Below are positions 54,218-63,417 of a DNA stretch of 64,000 nt, one piece after another. A program made the translations under genes and the position numbers. The notes under the pieces are model-generated. The model was not told where the DNA came from and made no database searches. It saw only the letters and a list, made by a program, of their open reading frames with translations. How positions within the stretch are numbered: the stretch's first letter is position 1; every line of letters begins with the position of its first letter. This stretch comes from Dulcicalothrix desertica PCC 7102. Its GTDB lineage: Bacteria > Cyanobacteriota > Cyanobacteriia > Cyanobacteriales > Nostocaceae. Location of the stretch: positions 181,894-245,893 of the forward strand of contig NZ_RSCL01000009.1 of assembly GCF_003991905.1 (NCBI RefSeq), given 5' to 3'.

Positions 54218-55033
54218 CTAATTCTCTAATGTCGCAAATAAACCCTGCCAGTCAATAATATCAGGGCGCCTGCCTTGATTTACTAGTTCAAATATCTTAT
54301 TTTGGGATTCACTGTAAGCTAAACACTCTACACAAGCTGCTGCAACATCAATACGACTCGTTTCACCAACAACTTTATCACCTGTATCTATTTTTACCCC
54401 TAGTTTACCTTGGGTACTGGCTTTTAGTAAGCTGTTAAGGTCATATGAAGTGTAGGGGCCATCAATTAATCGAACTGGACGAATAATGGTGTAGGGGAGT
54501 CCTGAGTTGATAATGCTTTGTTCACCTTTTTCTTTAGCGTCGAGAACTCCAAATGCGTTGAGTACTGAAAATGGGAAGCTATTTTTACGGAGAATACCAC
54601 AAGAGGAAACAAAAACGAACCGTTTCAAATCGGTAGGTGCTACATCTACTAAGTTAGTGACACCGATAAAATCGACTTTTTCGGGAGTGTTAGCAGCTTT
54701 CTGTTTGAGTTTTTGAGAGTCAAATAAAGCTTCAAACCAATTCCAGTTAGAATTAAATTGCCATTTGTCAGAAGGGAAAGCGGTAGTTCCTGTGCAGCAA
54801 AGTATATACTTAACATTGCTAACTGCATTATGTAAACTATCAGGATTAAGAATATCACCCTCTGCAATTTCGACGCGGTTATCAAACATTGTCTGAACTT
54901 TAGCAGGATTGCGTGTCAAAGCGCGAACTTTTAAATTCTTCTCTAGTAACTTAGCCACAGTTAATTGTCCTACACCACCAGTGGCACCAGCGACCAAAAT
55001 GATATCATCAGATGAAACATTTAAATGAGCCAT
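54218..55033 (-). CDS. NAD(P)-binding SDR, NmrA-like
   Basis: 271 residues of the atypical SDR/NmrA type. The cofactor motif GATGGVGQLTVAKLL is at residues 16-30, followed by RALTRNP. The catalytic Tyr-x-x-x-Lys of classical SDRs is not evident, as in NmrA-like sensors and some reductases. Homologues in cyanobacteria include chloroplast-type Ycf39-like and Tic62-like proteins, but assignment is not certain. Its start lies beside an inverted repeat. Confidence 0.85.
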   Translation of the reverse strand: MAHLNVSSDDIILVAGATGGVGQLTVAKLLEKNLKVRALTRNPAKVQTMFDNRVEIAEGDILNPDSLHNAVSNVKYILCCTGTTAFPSDKWQFNSNWNWFEALFDSQKLKQKAANTPEKVDFIGVTNLVDVAPTDLKRFVFVSSCGILRKNSFPFSVLNAFGVLDAKEKGEQSIINSGLPYTIIRPVRLIDGPYTSYDLNSLLKASTQGKLGVKIDTGDKVVGETSRIDVAAACVECLAYSESQNKIFELVNQGRRPDIIDWQGLFATLEN

Positions 55034-55038
55034 ATTAA

Positions 55039-55104
55039 AGAAACCTGGTTTCTACGTAAAATTATCGTTTTTATTACAATATATCAAAAAGAAACCAGGT
55101 TTCT
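55039..55104. repeat. Inverted repeat AGAAACCTGGTTTCT
   Basis: AGAAACCTGGTTTCT at 55039-55053 and its reverse complement at 55090-55104. Each copy is itself a near palindrome. It lies upstream of the SDR gene, five bases from its start. Confidence 0.88.
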
Positions 55105-55253
55105 AAGATTTTCCTAAGTATATACACACTTTATATCATAAAAAAATGATGAACCTTTAAAATTACTATTGCCGATTCGTATACAAGGTGACAATAATAG
55201 AAAATAAGACAAACAGGGTAGCATAAGCAGCATAAACCTGAAAATATTAAACC

Positions 55254-55661
55254 ATGATATCAAAAACAATTAACTGGGGAATAGCAAGTATTCCTTTTGC
55301 AGCTTCTTTATTTTTTGGATTTGCAGAAACAGCAAAAGCGGTTGAATTAGGAGCAGCATCAAGTTACAACGTGTTTGTATTAGGAGATGTTCAACAGCAA
55401 TATACAGATATCGAAGGCAAGTTAGCTGCTGCTGGTGATATCAATTATATGGATGGAATTGGTAATAAGCTGGCGCCAAACAGTGGTGATGTAGTTATTG
55501 CTGGTGGTGACTTAACAATGAGCAACAGCCAAGTAAATAACGGTAACGCAGTCTACGGTAAAAATCAATACGTTACAAATATGGGTGAACCTGCTTCTAT
55601 TCTAGGACTAGGATTACTCGCAGGTATCGCCATCAAAAAACGCCATAACCACAAAGCATAA
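55254..55661 (+). CDS. Mini choice-of-anchor A protein with PEP-CTERM-like tail
   Basis: 135 residues. Signal peptide (IPFAASLFFGFAETAKA), then the start of a choice-of-anchor A domain (LGAASSYNVFVLGDVQQQYT, then AAAGDIN and GGDLTMSNSQVNNGNAVYG), then directly a sorting tail GEPASILGLGLLAGIAIKKR. Normal members have 150 or more residues between these parts, so this looks like an in-frame internal deletion that kept both ends. The tail would be recognised by an exosortase for export and anchoring. Monocistronic. Confidence 0.75.
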   Translation: MISKTINWGIASIPFAASLFFGFAETAKAVELGAASSYNVFVLGDVQQQYTDIEGKLAAAGDINYMDGIGNKLAPNSGDVVIAGGDLTMSNSQVNNGNAVYGKNQYVTNMGEPASILGLGLLAGIAIKKRHNHKA

Positions 55662-55690
55662 AAATAAAAATCTCGCTTATAAACGATACT

Positions 55691-55717
55691 CTTGTAGCAC
55701 AGGCGTCCCGCCTGTGC
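55691..55717. terminator. Hairpin, GCACAGGCG/CGCCTGTGC
   Basis: Nine-base perfect arms at 55697-55717 between two convergent genes (PEP-CTERM protein and retropepsin). Member of the CTTGTrG...GGC family. Confidence 0.75.
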
Positions 55718-55719
55718 CA

Positions 55720-56082
55720 TCAACCAATAGTCAACAAACTAGATGGCATATCAACCACCAAGCGCCTAGTAGTTAACCACTGGCGCCCAAGTAAAACCTC
55801 GTCTAAATTTTTACCAACGTGAACAGGAATATCATATTCTTGTCCATCAAACTTAACCTTACCAACGTAGATTTTAAACTTTGAGTTTCCCCGTGCTGTT
55901 ACCATAGTTTGGTCTCGTAAACTCAGCCAGTTAAAAGCGCTTACATCCTGGTCATTTATAGCTAACCAGTAGGAAAAGCCGCTGTCAAACATTGCATCTA
56001 CTACAAACTCTAATCCATTTGACGCAATTAAACCAATTTCAAATAGTAGTGCGTCCTCATCACCAAAAGACCCGTTAATCAT
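55720..56082 (-). CDS. Retropepsin-like aspartic protease, copy 1
   Basis: 120 residues from ATG at 56082. That start is set by the ATGA overlap with the partner stop and by alignment to copy 2; an ATG four codons earlier is possible. A single-lobe clan AA protease: the active-site triplet is DSG in MFDSGFSYWLAI, and the second hydrophobic-glycine motif is LLGRQWL. As in retroviral proteases it should work as a dimer. Substrate unknown. Copy 2 is at 60052-60435. The gene-1/gene-2 order and overlap are the same in both modules. Confidence 0.85.
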   Translation of the reverse strand: MINGSFGDEDALLFEIGLIASNGLEFVVDAMFDSGFSYWLAINDQDVSAFNWLSLRDQTMVTARGNSKFKIYVGKVKFDGQEYDIPVHVGKNLDEVLLGRQWLTTRRLVVDMPSSLLTIG

Positions 56083-56396
56083 ATTCTTCCGCAAGCCCCT
56101 GTTTCATTAATTCGGAAAGCATAATGTAGCTTACCGGGATGTTTCTCACGGCATTGCAATGATGCCACTTCTAAATTTTTATCGATGAAATACTCACCAC
56201 TATCAGGTTCTACTGACATGTACCAATTGTAATGAGTCTCAATCAATTCGGCTTTAACTTTATCGAAGATAGGTTTACAACGCTGGTAAAAAGCTTCACT
56301 TTCTGCTTCATACTGCGCTCTCTGCTCAAGAGTCCACTGAATTTCTGGGAAAATACGTCCTCGGCGCTTGGTGCGATTTGGTTTAGTTTCGGTCAT
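56079..56396 (-). CDS. Small conserved partner of the retropepsin, copy 1
   Basis: 105 residues, soluble, helical at first (RAQYEAESEAFYQRCKPIFD), then ETHYNWYMSVEPDSGEYFID, ending NETGACGRI. Copy 2 (60432-60740) shares the RCxPxF motif, the ET...NW...DPD block and the NxTGxCGRI end. The stop TGA overlaps the protease start. Function unknown. It could be an inhibitor, adaptor or antitoxin for the protease, which is inference. Confidence 0.8.
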   Translation of the reverse strand: MTETKPNRTKRRGRIFPEIQWTLEQRAQYEAESEAFYQRCKPIFDKVKAELIETHYNWYMSVEPDSGEYFIDKNLEVASLQCREKHPGKLHYAFRINETGACGRI

Positions 56397-56546
56397 AATC
56401 TATTACAGAAATAAATCTAAGATTCTATATTTTTATATTATACGACTCTTTCTAAATTCGTATATGATTAGAATATGAATATTAATAATTTTGTTTGTAC
56501 AACTTTTATCGTAAAGCAGATAACTGGGTCATAGTATTATTATGAA

Positions 56547-56576
56547 GGACGGGCAAGGATGCCCATCCCACAAGAT
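56547..56576. repeat. Hairpin repeat, GGGCAAGGATGCCC family
   Basis: Identical over its core to the copy at 21356 (GGACGGGCAAGGATGCCCAT). It lies 14 bases beyond the moeB 3' end. Confidence 0.85.
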
Positions 56577-56590
56577 GAACAAGATAAAGA

Positions 56591-57763
56591 TTAATAACTT
56601 GGAACTGAGGAATCTATTTCTTTGCTCCAAGCTAAAATGCCACCTATAACATTGGTGCCTTCTATTCCGGCTTCTTTGAGAATACCAAGTGCTTTTGCAG
56701 AACGGGCGCCAGATTTACAATGAACAACTAAACGATGACCGTTGAGTAATTCTTTAACTTGACCAACACCAGAACCACTTTCAATATCTGACAAAGGTAT
56801 TAAAACGGAACCGGGAATTTTGGCTATTTCGTATTCGTGAGGGTTACGAACATCTAGTAGCACAAAATCTTTGGCGCCACTATCAAGTAACTGTTTTAAA
56901 TCGTGTACGGTTATTTCAGACATATCCATTTGCTGTTTAGCCTCCTCCGCTTTCGCTTGTGGGATACCGCAGAACTGTTCGTAGTCTATCAATTTTTCGA
57001 TGACTGGACGCTCTGGATTTGGACGCAGTTTTAACTCACGGAATTTCATATTCAACGCATCGTATAATAACAGGCGCCCGCTCAAGGTAGTACCTTTACC
57101 CAAAATAATTTTCACAGCTTCGGTAGCTTGAATAATACCAATAATTCCAGGTAAAATACCCAGAACACCGCCTTCTGCACAAGAAGGCACCATTCCTGGT
57201 GGTGGTGGTTCTGGATATAAATCACGATAGTTGGGACCACCTTCGTAATTAAAGACCGTAGCTTGTCCCTCAAATCGGAAAATAGAACCGTAAACGTTGG
57301 GTTTATTTAACAGTACACAAGCATCATTTGTTAAGTAACGTGTAGGGAAATTATCAGTTCCATCAATTACAACGTCATACGGACGAATTATATCAAGGGC
57401 ATTTTCTGAAGAAATACGAGTTTCGTATAAATCGACCTGGCAATAAGGATTAATTTCATGAATCCGATTTTTTGCCGACTCTATTTTGGGTTTACCTACC
57501 CAAGATGTCCCGTGAATGACTTGACGTTGCAGGTTAGATGTATCAACTACATCAAAATCAACAATTCCAATACGTCCAATACCTGCTGCTGCTAAATACA
57601 ACAACAAGGGTGAACCTAGTCCACCTGTACCAATACACAACACACTCGCAGCTTTAAGGCGTTTTTGTCCTTCCAAACCAACTTCTGGCAAAATTAAGTG
57701 GCGGGAGTAACGTTCGTAATCGTCCTTCGTTAGCTGCACTTCATCTAGATTTGGGTTCAGCAT
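56591..57763 (-). CDS. moeB: MoeB-like adenylyltransferase with rhodanese domain
   Basis: 390 residues. The E1-like domain has the nucleotide motif GTGGLGSP (46-52) and the conserved DGTDNFPTR. It would adenylate the C-terminus of a ubiquitin-like sulfur carrier (MoaD, ThiS or similar). The C-terminal rhodanese domain has active-site C349 in VVHCKSGARSA and could pass sulfur on. The zinc-binding CxxC pairs of E. coli MoeB are not evident (NPERPVIEKL stands there), as in other cyanobacterial forms. Monocistronic, with a hairpin repeat downstream. Confidence 0.92.
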   Translation of the reverse strand: MLNPNLDEVQLTKDDYERYSRHLILPEVGLEGQKRLKAASVLCIGTGGLGSPLLLYLAAAGIGRIGIVDFDVVDTSNLQRQVIHGTSWVGKPKIESAKNRIHEINPYCQVDLYETRISSENALDIIRPYDVVIDGTDNFPTRYLTNDACVLLNKPNVYGSIFRFEGQATVFNYEGGPNYRDLYPEPPPPGMVPSCAEGGVLGILPGIIGIIQATEAVKIILGKGTTLSGRLLLYDALNMKFRELKLRPNPERPVIEKLIDYEQFCGIPQAKAEEAKQQMDMSEITVHDLKQLLDSGAKDFVLLDVRNPHEYEIAKIPGSVLIPLSDIESGSGVGQVKELLNGHRLVVHCKSGARSAKALGILKEAGIEGTNVIGGILAWSKEIDSSVPSY

Positions 57764-58166
57764 TTAATGCAATATCACTTACTTGAGGAAGAGCTGATTT
57801 ATTATCCTACCGAATATTGGTAACATTATTCAAATATTTATCCAATATAACAATCCTAAACGCGGCAAATATCTACATGCATCCGATACTTCGGTGCCTT
57901 AATTGAAAGATTAGCACAATTCACTAGTTTATTTATACTGATTTTTTGGCAACATCAAAATTGACAGTACATAATGTATCGATAAAAACATGCGTCAATT
58001 TACTCGGCGCCAATTTCATTTATCTAGACGAGTATGAAGGAATATTATAAGTATAAATTTTTGATGCATACTTAAGTAATTAATTTATAGAATACATGAA
58101 CAATACAGGAGCGCAATAAAATAATGTTAGGTAATGTTAGGCGCCGTTAAACCAATGAGGAAGAAG
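57764..58166. other. Intergenic, small direct repeat only
   Basis: About 400 AT-rich bases between moeB and the TPR gene. A ten-base direct repeat (TAATGTTAGG twice) lies near 58124, and two GGCGCC sites are present. No gene or RNA was recognised. It should contain the moeB promoter. Confidence 0.6.
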
Positions 58167-58841
58167 TTATTTAGCAATAATTTTTGCTGTATTGATTTGC
58201 TCTTGTGTAAAAGCTGCTTGTTTAAGGTTTATAAGAAAGGAGCTATTTTTGTATCTATTATCTAAATAAATGGCTTTTTGATAAGTCTTTTTAGCTAAAT
58301 TATGTTTACCGCTATCCCAGTGTGCGATAGCGCTGGCAATTAAAGGATGTGGATTGTTTGGTTCTAAGGATGCTGCGTAATTAGCTGTAGCAATAGCTAT
58401 GTTAAATATTTTTAGTCGATGTAGCGATAAACTTAAGTTGTAAAACGCTATTTCGTTTTTAGGTTTTAAAATAGCTGCCCAAGTATGAGTTGCTATCGCA
58501 GCAGGTAAGTTTCCATCTACAAGATAAACTATACCTAATGCGTTGTAAGCTGAATATTGAAGTGGCTGTTGGTATATTGCTTGCCATAAATATTTGGCTG
58601 CTTGCTGTTCTTGTCCTGATAAGTGCAATGTCCAACCTAAATTAATTTTTCCTGTAATATTTTCAGGTTCCAGTTCTACAGATTTTTTCATCGCTGCAAT
58701 TGCTTCTTGCTGGCGCCCTTGTTGTCGATATAATAAACCTAATTGTCGATATTCACTTGCTGTAGTTGTGGCAGCTGCTTGGGTGCAGAAATTTAAAGCT
58801 ATAAATAAGCAACTTAAAATTGTGCTTTTTGTTTTATACAT
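58167..58841 (-). CDS. Exported TPR protein
   Basis: 224 residues. Signal peptide (ILSCLFIALNFCTQAAA). About five tetratricopeptide repeats follow (YRQLGLLYRQQGRQQEAI, GKINLGWTLHLSGQEQQA, AYNALGIVYLVDGNLPAA). The repeats form a scaffold, likely in the periplasm; the partner is unknown. Monocistronic. Confidence 0.85.
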   Translation of the reverse strand: MYKTKSTILSCLFIALNFCTQAAATTTASEYRQLGLLYRQQGRQQEAIAAMKKSVELEPENITGKINLGWTLHLSGQEQQAAKYLWQAIYQQPLQYSAYNALGIVYLVDGNLPAAIATHTWAAILKPKNEIAFYNLSLSLHRLKIFNIAIATANYAASLEPNNPHPLIASAIAHWDSGKHNLAKKTYQKAIYLDNRYKNSSFLINLKQAAFTQEQINTAKIIAK

Positions 58842-59046
58842 TACATTTACTATATTAAAATGCTGTCTTGAATTATAATTTTTATATTTAGAAATTAAAT
58901 CTAATTATAAGACAATACTTATTGAGACTTAATGAGAATATTCTCAATAGCACATTCAAAGTTAACCTTCAGTTATATGTTACTTTTTATGAAGCAGCGA
59001 TAAACTAGAAAGGTAAAGAAATGTAAATTACAAATTTAAGCTAACT

Positions 59047-59994
59047 GTGGAAACGATTAGACTGGGGCAAAATGGCCCAACAGTAACACCGCTGTGTATT
59101 GGTACTTGGGCTTGGGGTGATAAGTTGTTTTGGAATTATGGCACCAATTACGGCGCCGACGAATTACAAAATGCGTTTAAAGCTTCGTTAGATGCAGGTG
59201 TAACGTTTTTTGATACAGCAGAAATTTACGGAACGGGACTATCTGAGAAGTTTTTAGGGCAATTTATTAAGGAAACTGATAGACCTGTACAAATTGCTAC
59301 TAAGTTTGGCCCAATGCCGTGGCGTTTTAATGGTCAAGCTGTTTCTGATGCGTTAACAGCAAGTCTTAAGCGTCTACAGCTTGAAAGAGTTGATTTATAT
59401 CAGGTGCATTGGCCTTTTGCTTTTTTAATGAGCCAGCATACTCTAATGAATGCGCTTGCGGATGAAGTACAACGGGGAAGAATTGCGTCTGTTGGTGTTA
59501 GTAATTACTCAGAAGAGCAAATGCGTGAAGCTCATCAATTACTTGCTCGACGTGGTGTACCTTTGGCTGTTAACCAAGTGCGCTATTCATTAATTACTCG
59601 CCAAGTTGAAAGTAAAGGTATTACGAATGCCGCACGTGAATTAGGTGTGACTATTTTGGCTTATAGTCCTTTGGCACAAGGTTTACTTACTGGTAAATAT
59701 AGTGCTTCTGGTGGCGCCACCCCTACGGGTGCAAGAAAAGTAGACCCTAGGTTTAAAGAACAAAATTTACAAAAGATTGAGCCAGTGTTATCTTTATTGC
59801 GTCAATTTGGAGAAAAATACGGTCGCACCCCTGCACAAGTCGCTTTAAATTGGTTAATTTGCCAAGGTAATGTGATTCCTATCGCTGGCGCCAAAACTGC
59901 TGAACAAGTTGTACAAAATGCAGGCGCCCTTGGTTGGCGATTAAATGAGAATGAAGTTGGAGAATTAGATGAACTAACCCAACAATGGAAATAG
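59047..59994 (+). CDS. Aldo/keto reductase
   Basis: 315 residues from GTG at 59047, the start that gives the family N-terminus METIRLGQNGPTVTPL. The catalytic tetrad is complete: D56, Y61, K86, H121, in FFDTAEIYGTG, ATKFG and QVHWP. NADPH-dependent reduction of a carbonyl substrate is expected; plant-type chloroplast relatives exist. It ends before a perfect hairpin terminator. A degraded copy of its last exon-like segment lies 0.9 kb downstream (60897-60989). Confidence 0.93.
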   Translation: METIRLGQNGPTVTPLCIGTWAWGDKLFWNYGTNYGADELQNAFKASLDAGVTFFDTAEIYGTGLSEKFLGQFIKETDRPVQIATKFGPMPWRFNGQAVSDALTASLKRLQLERVDLYQVHWPFAFLMSQHTLMNALADEVQRGRIASVGVSNYSEEQMREAHQLLARRGVPLAVNQVRYSLITRQVESKGITNAARELGVTILAYSPLAQGLLTGKYSASGGATPTGARKVDPRFKEQNLQKIEPVLSLLRQFGEKYGRTPAQVALNWLICQGNVIPIAGAKTAEQVVQNAGALGWRLNENEVGELDELTQQWK

Positions 59995-59996
59995 AT

Positions 59997-60028
59997 ATAA
60001 TTATGTCGCCGATGGGCGACATAATTAT
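59997..60028. terminator. Perfect 14-bp stem-loop between convergent genes
   Basis: ATAATTATGTCGCC, loop GATG, then GGCGACATAATTAT. The A/T-rich outer stem gives a T-rich end on both strands, so it can terminate the reductase and the retropepsin transcripts. Confidence 0.88.
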
Positions 60029-60051
60029 ACCGCAGAAGCAAACGTAAGATG

Positions 60052-60435
60052 TTATGAAGCGGCAATGAAGTCTAAGGTCAATATGCCTTCCTGCTTGTTA
60101 ACAATCAACTCCATAACATCAAGCCATGCCGAACCCATCGCAGTTTCAGGAACATTACGTCCCACATGCACAGGAATAGTCACCTCAACCTCATCGATAA
60201 TAACTTTCCCCTCGTAAATGTAGAAATTTCCTTCTCCGCGTGCTGTCCGCATTTTGCTTTGCGCTAAAATAACTGACCAATCTAATGCTTCAAAGTCTTG
60301 CTGATTTATAACCAGCCACCCATTAGTGAAGCCAGTATCTAACAAAACTGGAGCCGCAAACGACTTACCAGAAGAAGGAACTAGTTGAAGCTCAAAGAAC
60401 AGTTCGCCGTTTTCCCCAAATGTACCTTGAATCAT
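60052..60435 (-). CDS. Retropepsin-like aspartic protease, copy 2
   Basis: 127 residues. DTG active site in LLDTGFTNGWLV and second motif AMGSAWL. The ATG overlaps the partner stop in ATGA. Close in layout to copy 1 (55720-56082), with shared TARG, IYxGKV, IPVHVG and WL positions but clear divergence, so the duplication is old or the two came separately. Confidence 0.85.
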   Translation of the reverse strand: MIQGTFGENGELFFELQLVPSSGKSFAAPVLLDTGFTNGWLVINQQDFEALDWSVILAQSKMRTARGEGNFYIYEGKVIIDEVEVTIPVHVGRNVPETAMGSAWLDVMELIVNKQEGILTLDFIAAS

Positions 60436-60740
60436 ATCCTGCCACAGGTTCCTGTATCGTTGAGGCAGAAAATCATTCGGATTGTTTTTCCTTTAGGTGC
60501 TTGGCTAATTTTTTCGCAAACACCACGCAGGGTTGGGTCTAATAGATAGTCCTTTGTATCAGGGTCAATAGCAATAAACCAATTCGGGTATGTTTCTCTA
60601 AGAGTAGAGCAAAGACGCTCAAACACCGGACGACACCGATTTTCGAGAGCTTCTTGAGCCTCTTGCTCGCGTTTAATAACTTCTAGATCAACTGGAGTTC
60701 GTGGTGGGAGTGTGCGGTGCCCTTGAGATAATTGTGTCAT
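60432..60740 (-). CDS. Small conserved partner of the retropepsin, copy 2
   Basis: 102 residues. Helical start, RCRPVFERL, ETYPNWFIAIDPDTKDYLLD, and the end NDTGTCGRI. Same order and overlap with the protease as in copy 1. Function unknown. Upstream of its start lies the reductase fragment. Confidence 0.8.
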   Translation of the reverse strand: MTQLSQGHRTLPPRTPVDLEVIKREQEAQEALENRCRPVFERLCSTLRETYPNWFIAIDPDTKDYLLDPTLRGVCEKISQAPKGKTIRMIFCLNDTGTCGRI

Positions 60741-60896
60741 AGTACTTACATTGGCTCGGATAATTTAATTATGCTGGATTACCAATATAATTATCTCTGT
60801 TAGAAGGATATAATGAATTGCATTTTTATGTTAAGTTAATGTTATTTGATTGATAATCATTATTAAATTTCTTAAAAAGAAACTCATTCAACAAGA

Positions 60897-60989
60897 GGTA
60901 ATGTAATTCCGATTGCTGGCACCTTTGGTTGGCGATTAAATGAGAATGAAGTTGGGGAATTAGACGAATTAACCCAACAATATAAGTAA
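60897..60989 (+). pseudogene. 3' fragment of a second aldo/keto reductase
   Basis: Thirty codons plus stop that match the end of the reductase gene at 59868-59994 (GNVIPIAG, then GWRLNENEVGELDELTQQ). Against that gene it lacks 36 bases between two GGCGCC sites, as if deleted between them, and the joined site has since changed to GGCACC. Most other differences are silent, so the parent copy was under selection before truncation. There is no start or upstream part. Confidence 0.88.
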
Positions 60990-61016
60990 AAATATAAGTA
61001 AAAAGTGCGCTCGTGT

Positions 61017-61063
61017 TGAGTGCTGAGTTAAAACTCTACACTTTCAACTTTACTCAGCACTCA
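61017..61063. terminator. Inverted repeat TGAGTGCTGAGT/ACTCAGCACTCA
   Basis: Twelve-base perfect arms with a 23-base loop, just beyond the ftsH 3' end. Made of the same heptamer (ACTCAGC) as the tandem repeat at 43864. Confidence 0.8.
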
Positions 61064-61083
61064 GCACTTTCTACTCAGCACTG

Positions 61084-63024
61084 TTAATTCATTAAAGTTT
61101 GCATCAACGGTTTATCTTCGTCTAACTTACCGCTGCGTAACCACTCTGTCATATCGTAAGGCGCCTTTGCAGTTTCGAGTTTACTACGTAGGTCATTACC
61201 TTCAAGAACTTCGCGTTCTAATAACTCTTGGGCTGTATTCTCTAATAATTCACGGTTTTCTTTGAGAATACTTAAGGCGATATGATGAGCGTTATCGACT
61301 ATCATTTTAACTTCACGGTCGATTTGCTCGGCCACTACTGGGCTAATTTGGCGCCGTGAGTTAGGATATCCTTCGATGAATTGCTGTTGCATTTTTTCAA
61401 ACGCTACTGGACCAAGCTGGTCACTCATACCATATAAAGTTACGTAGCGCTCTGCGAGTTCAGTTGCTTTTTGAATGTCATCACTGGCGCCAGTAGAAAC
61501 TTTGCCAAATACGGTTTCTTCTGCCGAACGTCCACCTAGCAATGTTGCAATTCTACCCCGAATCTCGTCTTCTATCATCAAGAAGCGGTCTTCTTCTGGC
61601 ATTTGAATTGTGTATCCTAAAGCACCTACACCACGGGGAACTATTGAGATTTTTTCTACTTTACCAGCACCGGGCATTAAGGCGCCAATAATAGCGTGAC
61701 CAACTTCGTGATAAGCAACGGTCTTTTTCTCGGTTTCGTTAAGAACACGTGAACGTTTTTCTAAACCAGCTACTAACCGTTCGATAGCTTCGTTGAAGTC
61801 AGCCATTTTTACAGCATCGCGGTTGTTACGTGCTGCCATTAATGCAGCTTCGTTGACTAAGTTCGCTAAGTCAGCACCAGCGAAACCAGGTGTTCTTGTA
61901 CCAATAACCGCTAAATCAACATCTGTGTCTAATTTAACGTTACGTGCGTGAACTTTGAGAATTGCTTCACGACCAATTTTATCAGGACGGTCTACAACTA
62001 CTTGACGGTCAAAGCGTCCAGGACGACGTAGCGCAGCGTCTAAAACTTCGGGACGGTTGGTTGCGGCAATAATAATTACACCTGTATTAGCGTCAAACCC
62101 ATCCATTTCTGTGAGTAACTGGTTGAGGGTTTGTTCGCGTTCGTCGTTTCCACCATAGAAACCACCGCTTCCTGCCCGTGATTTTCCTAAAGCGTCTAAC
62201 TCGTCTATAAATACAATACAGGGAGATTGTTGTTTAGCTTGCTCGAATAAATCACGTACACGTGCGGCGCCAACACCTACAAATAATTCGATAAACTCAG
62301 AACCGGAGATACTAAAGAAAGGTACACCAGCTTCACCAGCAATTGCTTTTGCTAAGAGAGTTTTACCTGTTCCTGGAGGTCCAACAAGTAAGGCGCCTTT
62401 AGGAATTTTCGCACCCAAACGAGTATATTTATCAGCGTTTTTGAGGAAGTCTACAACTTCTTCTAATTCAGCTTTGGCTTCTTCGATACCCGCAACATCG
62501 CTAAATTTGACTCCAGTACTACCTTCAGAGTAAATACGCGCTTTGCTTTTACCAACAGTTAAAGCAGCAGGCCCACCACCTTGACGGTTAAGGAAGAAAC
62601 CCCAAATACCGACAAATATTAACGGAGGTAAAACCCAACTTAATAAAGTGCCTATCCAACCATTTTGGTCTGGAGGAGGCGCCGCAAATTCGACTTTGTT
62701 ATCGCGTAAAATTCTAGGTAAGTCAAGGTCTATTGCAACAGGTGTTGTTTGGTAAACCTGTTCGACCTCTTTACCTTCAGGAGTTTGAGTTTTAATGGAA
62801 TATTGAATTCGGTCTTGACCTACAATTGCCTTATTTACCTTACCTGCTTGCACTTGCACAATAAAGTCACTGTAAGCAATTCGAGGTAACTTAGGACCAG
62901 AGAAGCTAGGAACGACTAAATTTAGCACCAACAGCAACGTTAACAGAACTAATAAACTACCACCAAACTGCCTAACACGGGGTGGCTTCATCTTATTTTT
63001 GTTATTATTAGTCTCTACCGGCAT
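61084..63024 (-). CDS. ftsH: FtsH membrane protease, FtsH4-like
   Basis: 646 residues. Two membrane helices lie at about 21-42 and 122-142. The AAA domain has Walker A GPPGTGKT (K221), IDELDALG and the second region of homology. The zinc site is HEVGH (H439, E440, H443). It degrades misfolded membrane proteins and, in cyanobacteria, photosystem II subunits. The [16 protein letters not shown] segment and the N-terminus resemble Synechocystis FtsH4 more than FtsH2 or 3, from memory. Confidence 0.96.
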   Translation of the reverse strand: MPVETNNNKNKMKPPRVRQFGGSLLVLLTLLLVLNLVVPSFSGPKLPRIAYSDFIVQVQAGKVNKAIVGQDRIQYSIKTQTPEGKEVEQVYQTTPVAIDLDLPRILRDNKVEFAAPPPDQNGWIGTLLSWVLPPLIFVGIWGFFLNRQGGGPAALTVGKSKARIYSEGSTGVKFSDVAGIEEAKAELEEVVDFLKNADKYTRLGAKIPKGALLVGPPGTGKTLLAKAIAGEAGVPFFSISGSEFIELFVGVGAARVRDLFEQAKQQSPCIVFIDELDALGKSRAGSGGFYGGNDEREQTLNQLLTEMDGFDANTGVIIIAATNRPEVLDAALRRPGRFDRQVVVDRPDKIGREAILKVHARNVKLDTDVDLAVIGTRTPGFAGADLANLVNEAALMAARNNRDAVKMADFNEAIERLVAGLEKRSRVLNETEKKTVAYHEVGHAIIGALMPGAGKVEKISIVPRGVGALGYTIQMPEEDRFLMIEDEIRGRIATLLGGRSAEETVFGKVSTGASDDIQKATELAERYVTLYGMSDQLGPVAFEKMQQQFIEGYPNSRRQISPVVAEQIDREVKMIVDNAHHIALSILKENRELLENTAQELLEREVLEGNDLRSKLETAKAPYDMTEWLRSGKLDEDKPLMQTLMN

Positions 63025-63225
63025 TAATATATTCCTCCAGCATGTAACGTTTATTTATATTTAAGGGTTTATCCTCAAAATCCCTGATAACCTTGCAAGT
63101 TAATTATGAGAAACATTGTAAAGGATTATGAATAGTTCTATTGTAGAGAGAGTTTAGCTTTATAGACGTTCGCGTCAACCGTCCCAGAAGATTCGTATAG
63201 CCGTACTTTTAATAGAATAGATTTT

Positions 63226-63417
63226 ATGGAAAATCAGATTGGATTAATTATTAAAGTCATGTTGCTCTCAGGGGTATTGTCATTTTTGATAAAATATGCT
63301 GAACCAGATATCTTAGTTCCTGCAACAGATATAAATGCCCTAATTCTCGTATTATCCCCCAGTATAATAATGGCAGTTTTGCTGGGCGCCCGTTTGATTA
63401 AAGCGAAAAATGGTTGA
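63226..63417 (+). CDS. Small conserved membrane protein
   Basis: 63 residues with two predicted membrane helices (GLIIKVMLLSGVLSFLI and ALILVLSPSIIMAVLLGARL) joined by an acidic loop (AEPDILVPATDIN). Cyanobacterial genomes hold similar short proteins; the function is unknown. Divergent from ftsH, about 200 bases away. Confidence 0.65.
   Translation: MENQIGLIIKVMLLSGVLSFLIKYAEPDILVPATDINALILVLSPSIIMAVLLGARLIKAKNG

Noticed and set aside
63163-63210. Possible tRNA-like or structured RNA before the small membrane protein
   Set aside because: No cloverleaf or conserved T-loop could be folded by eye.
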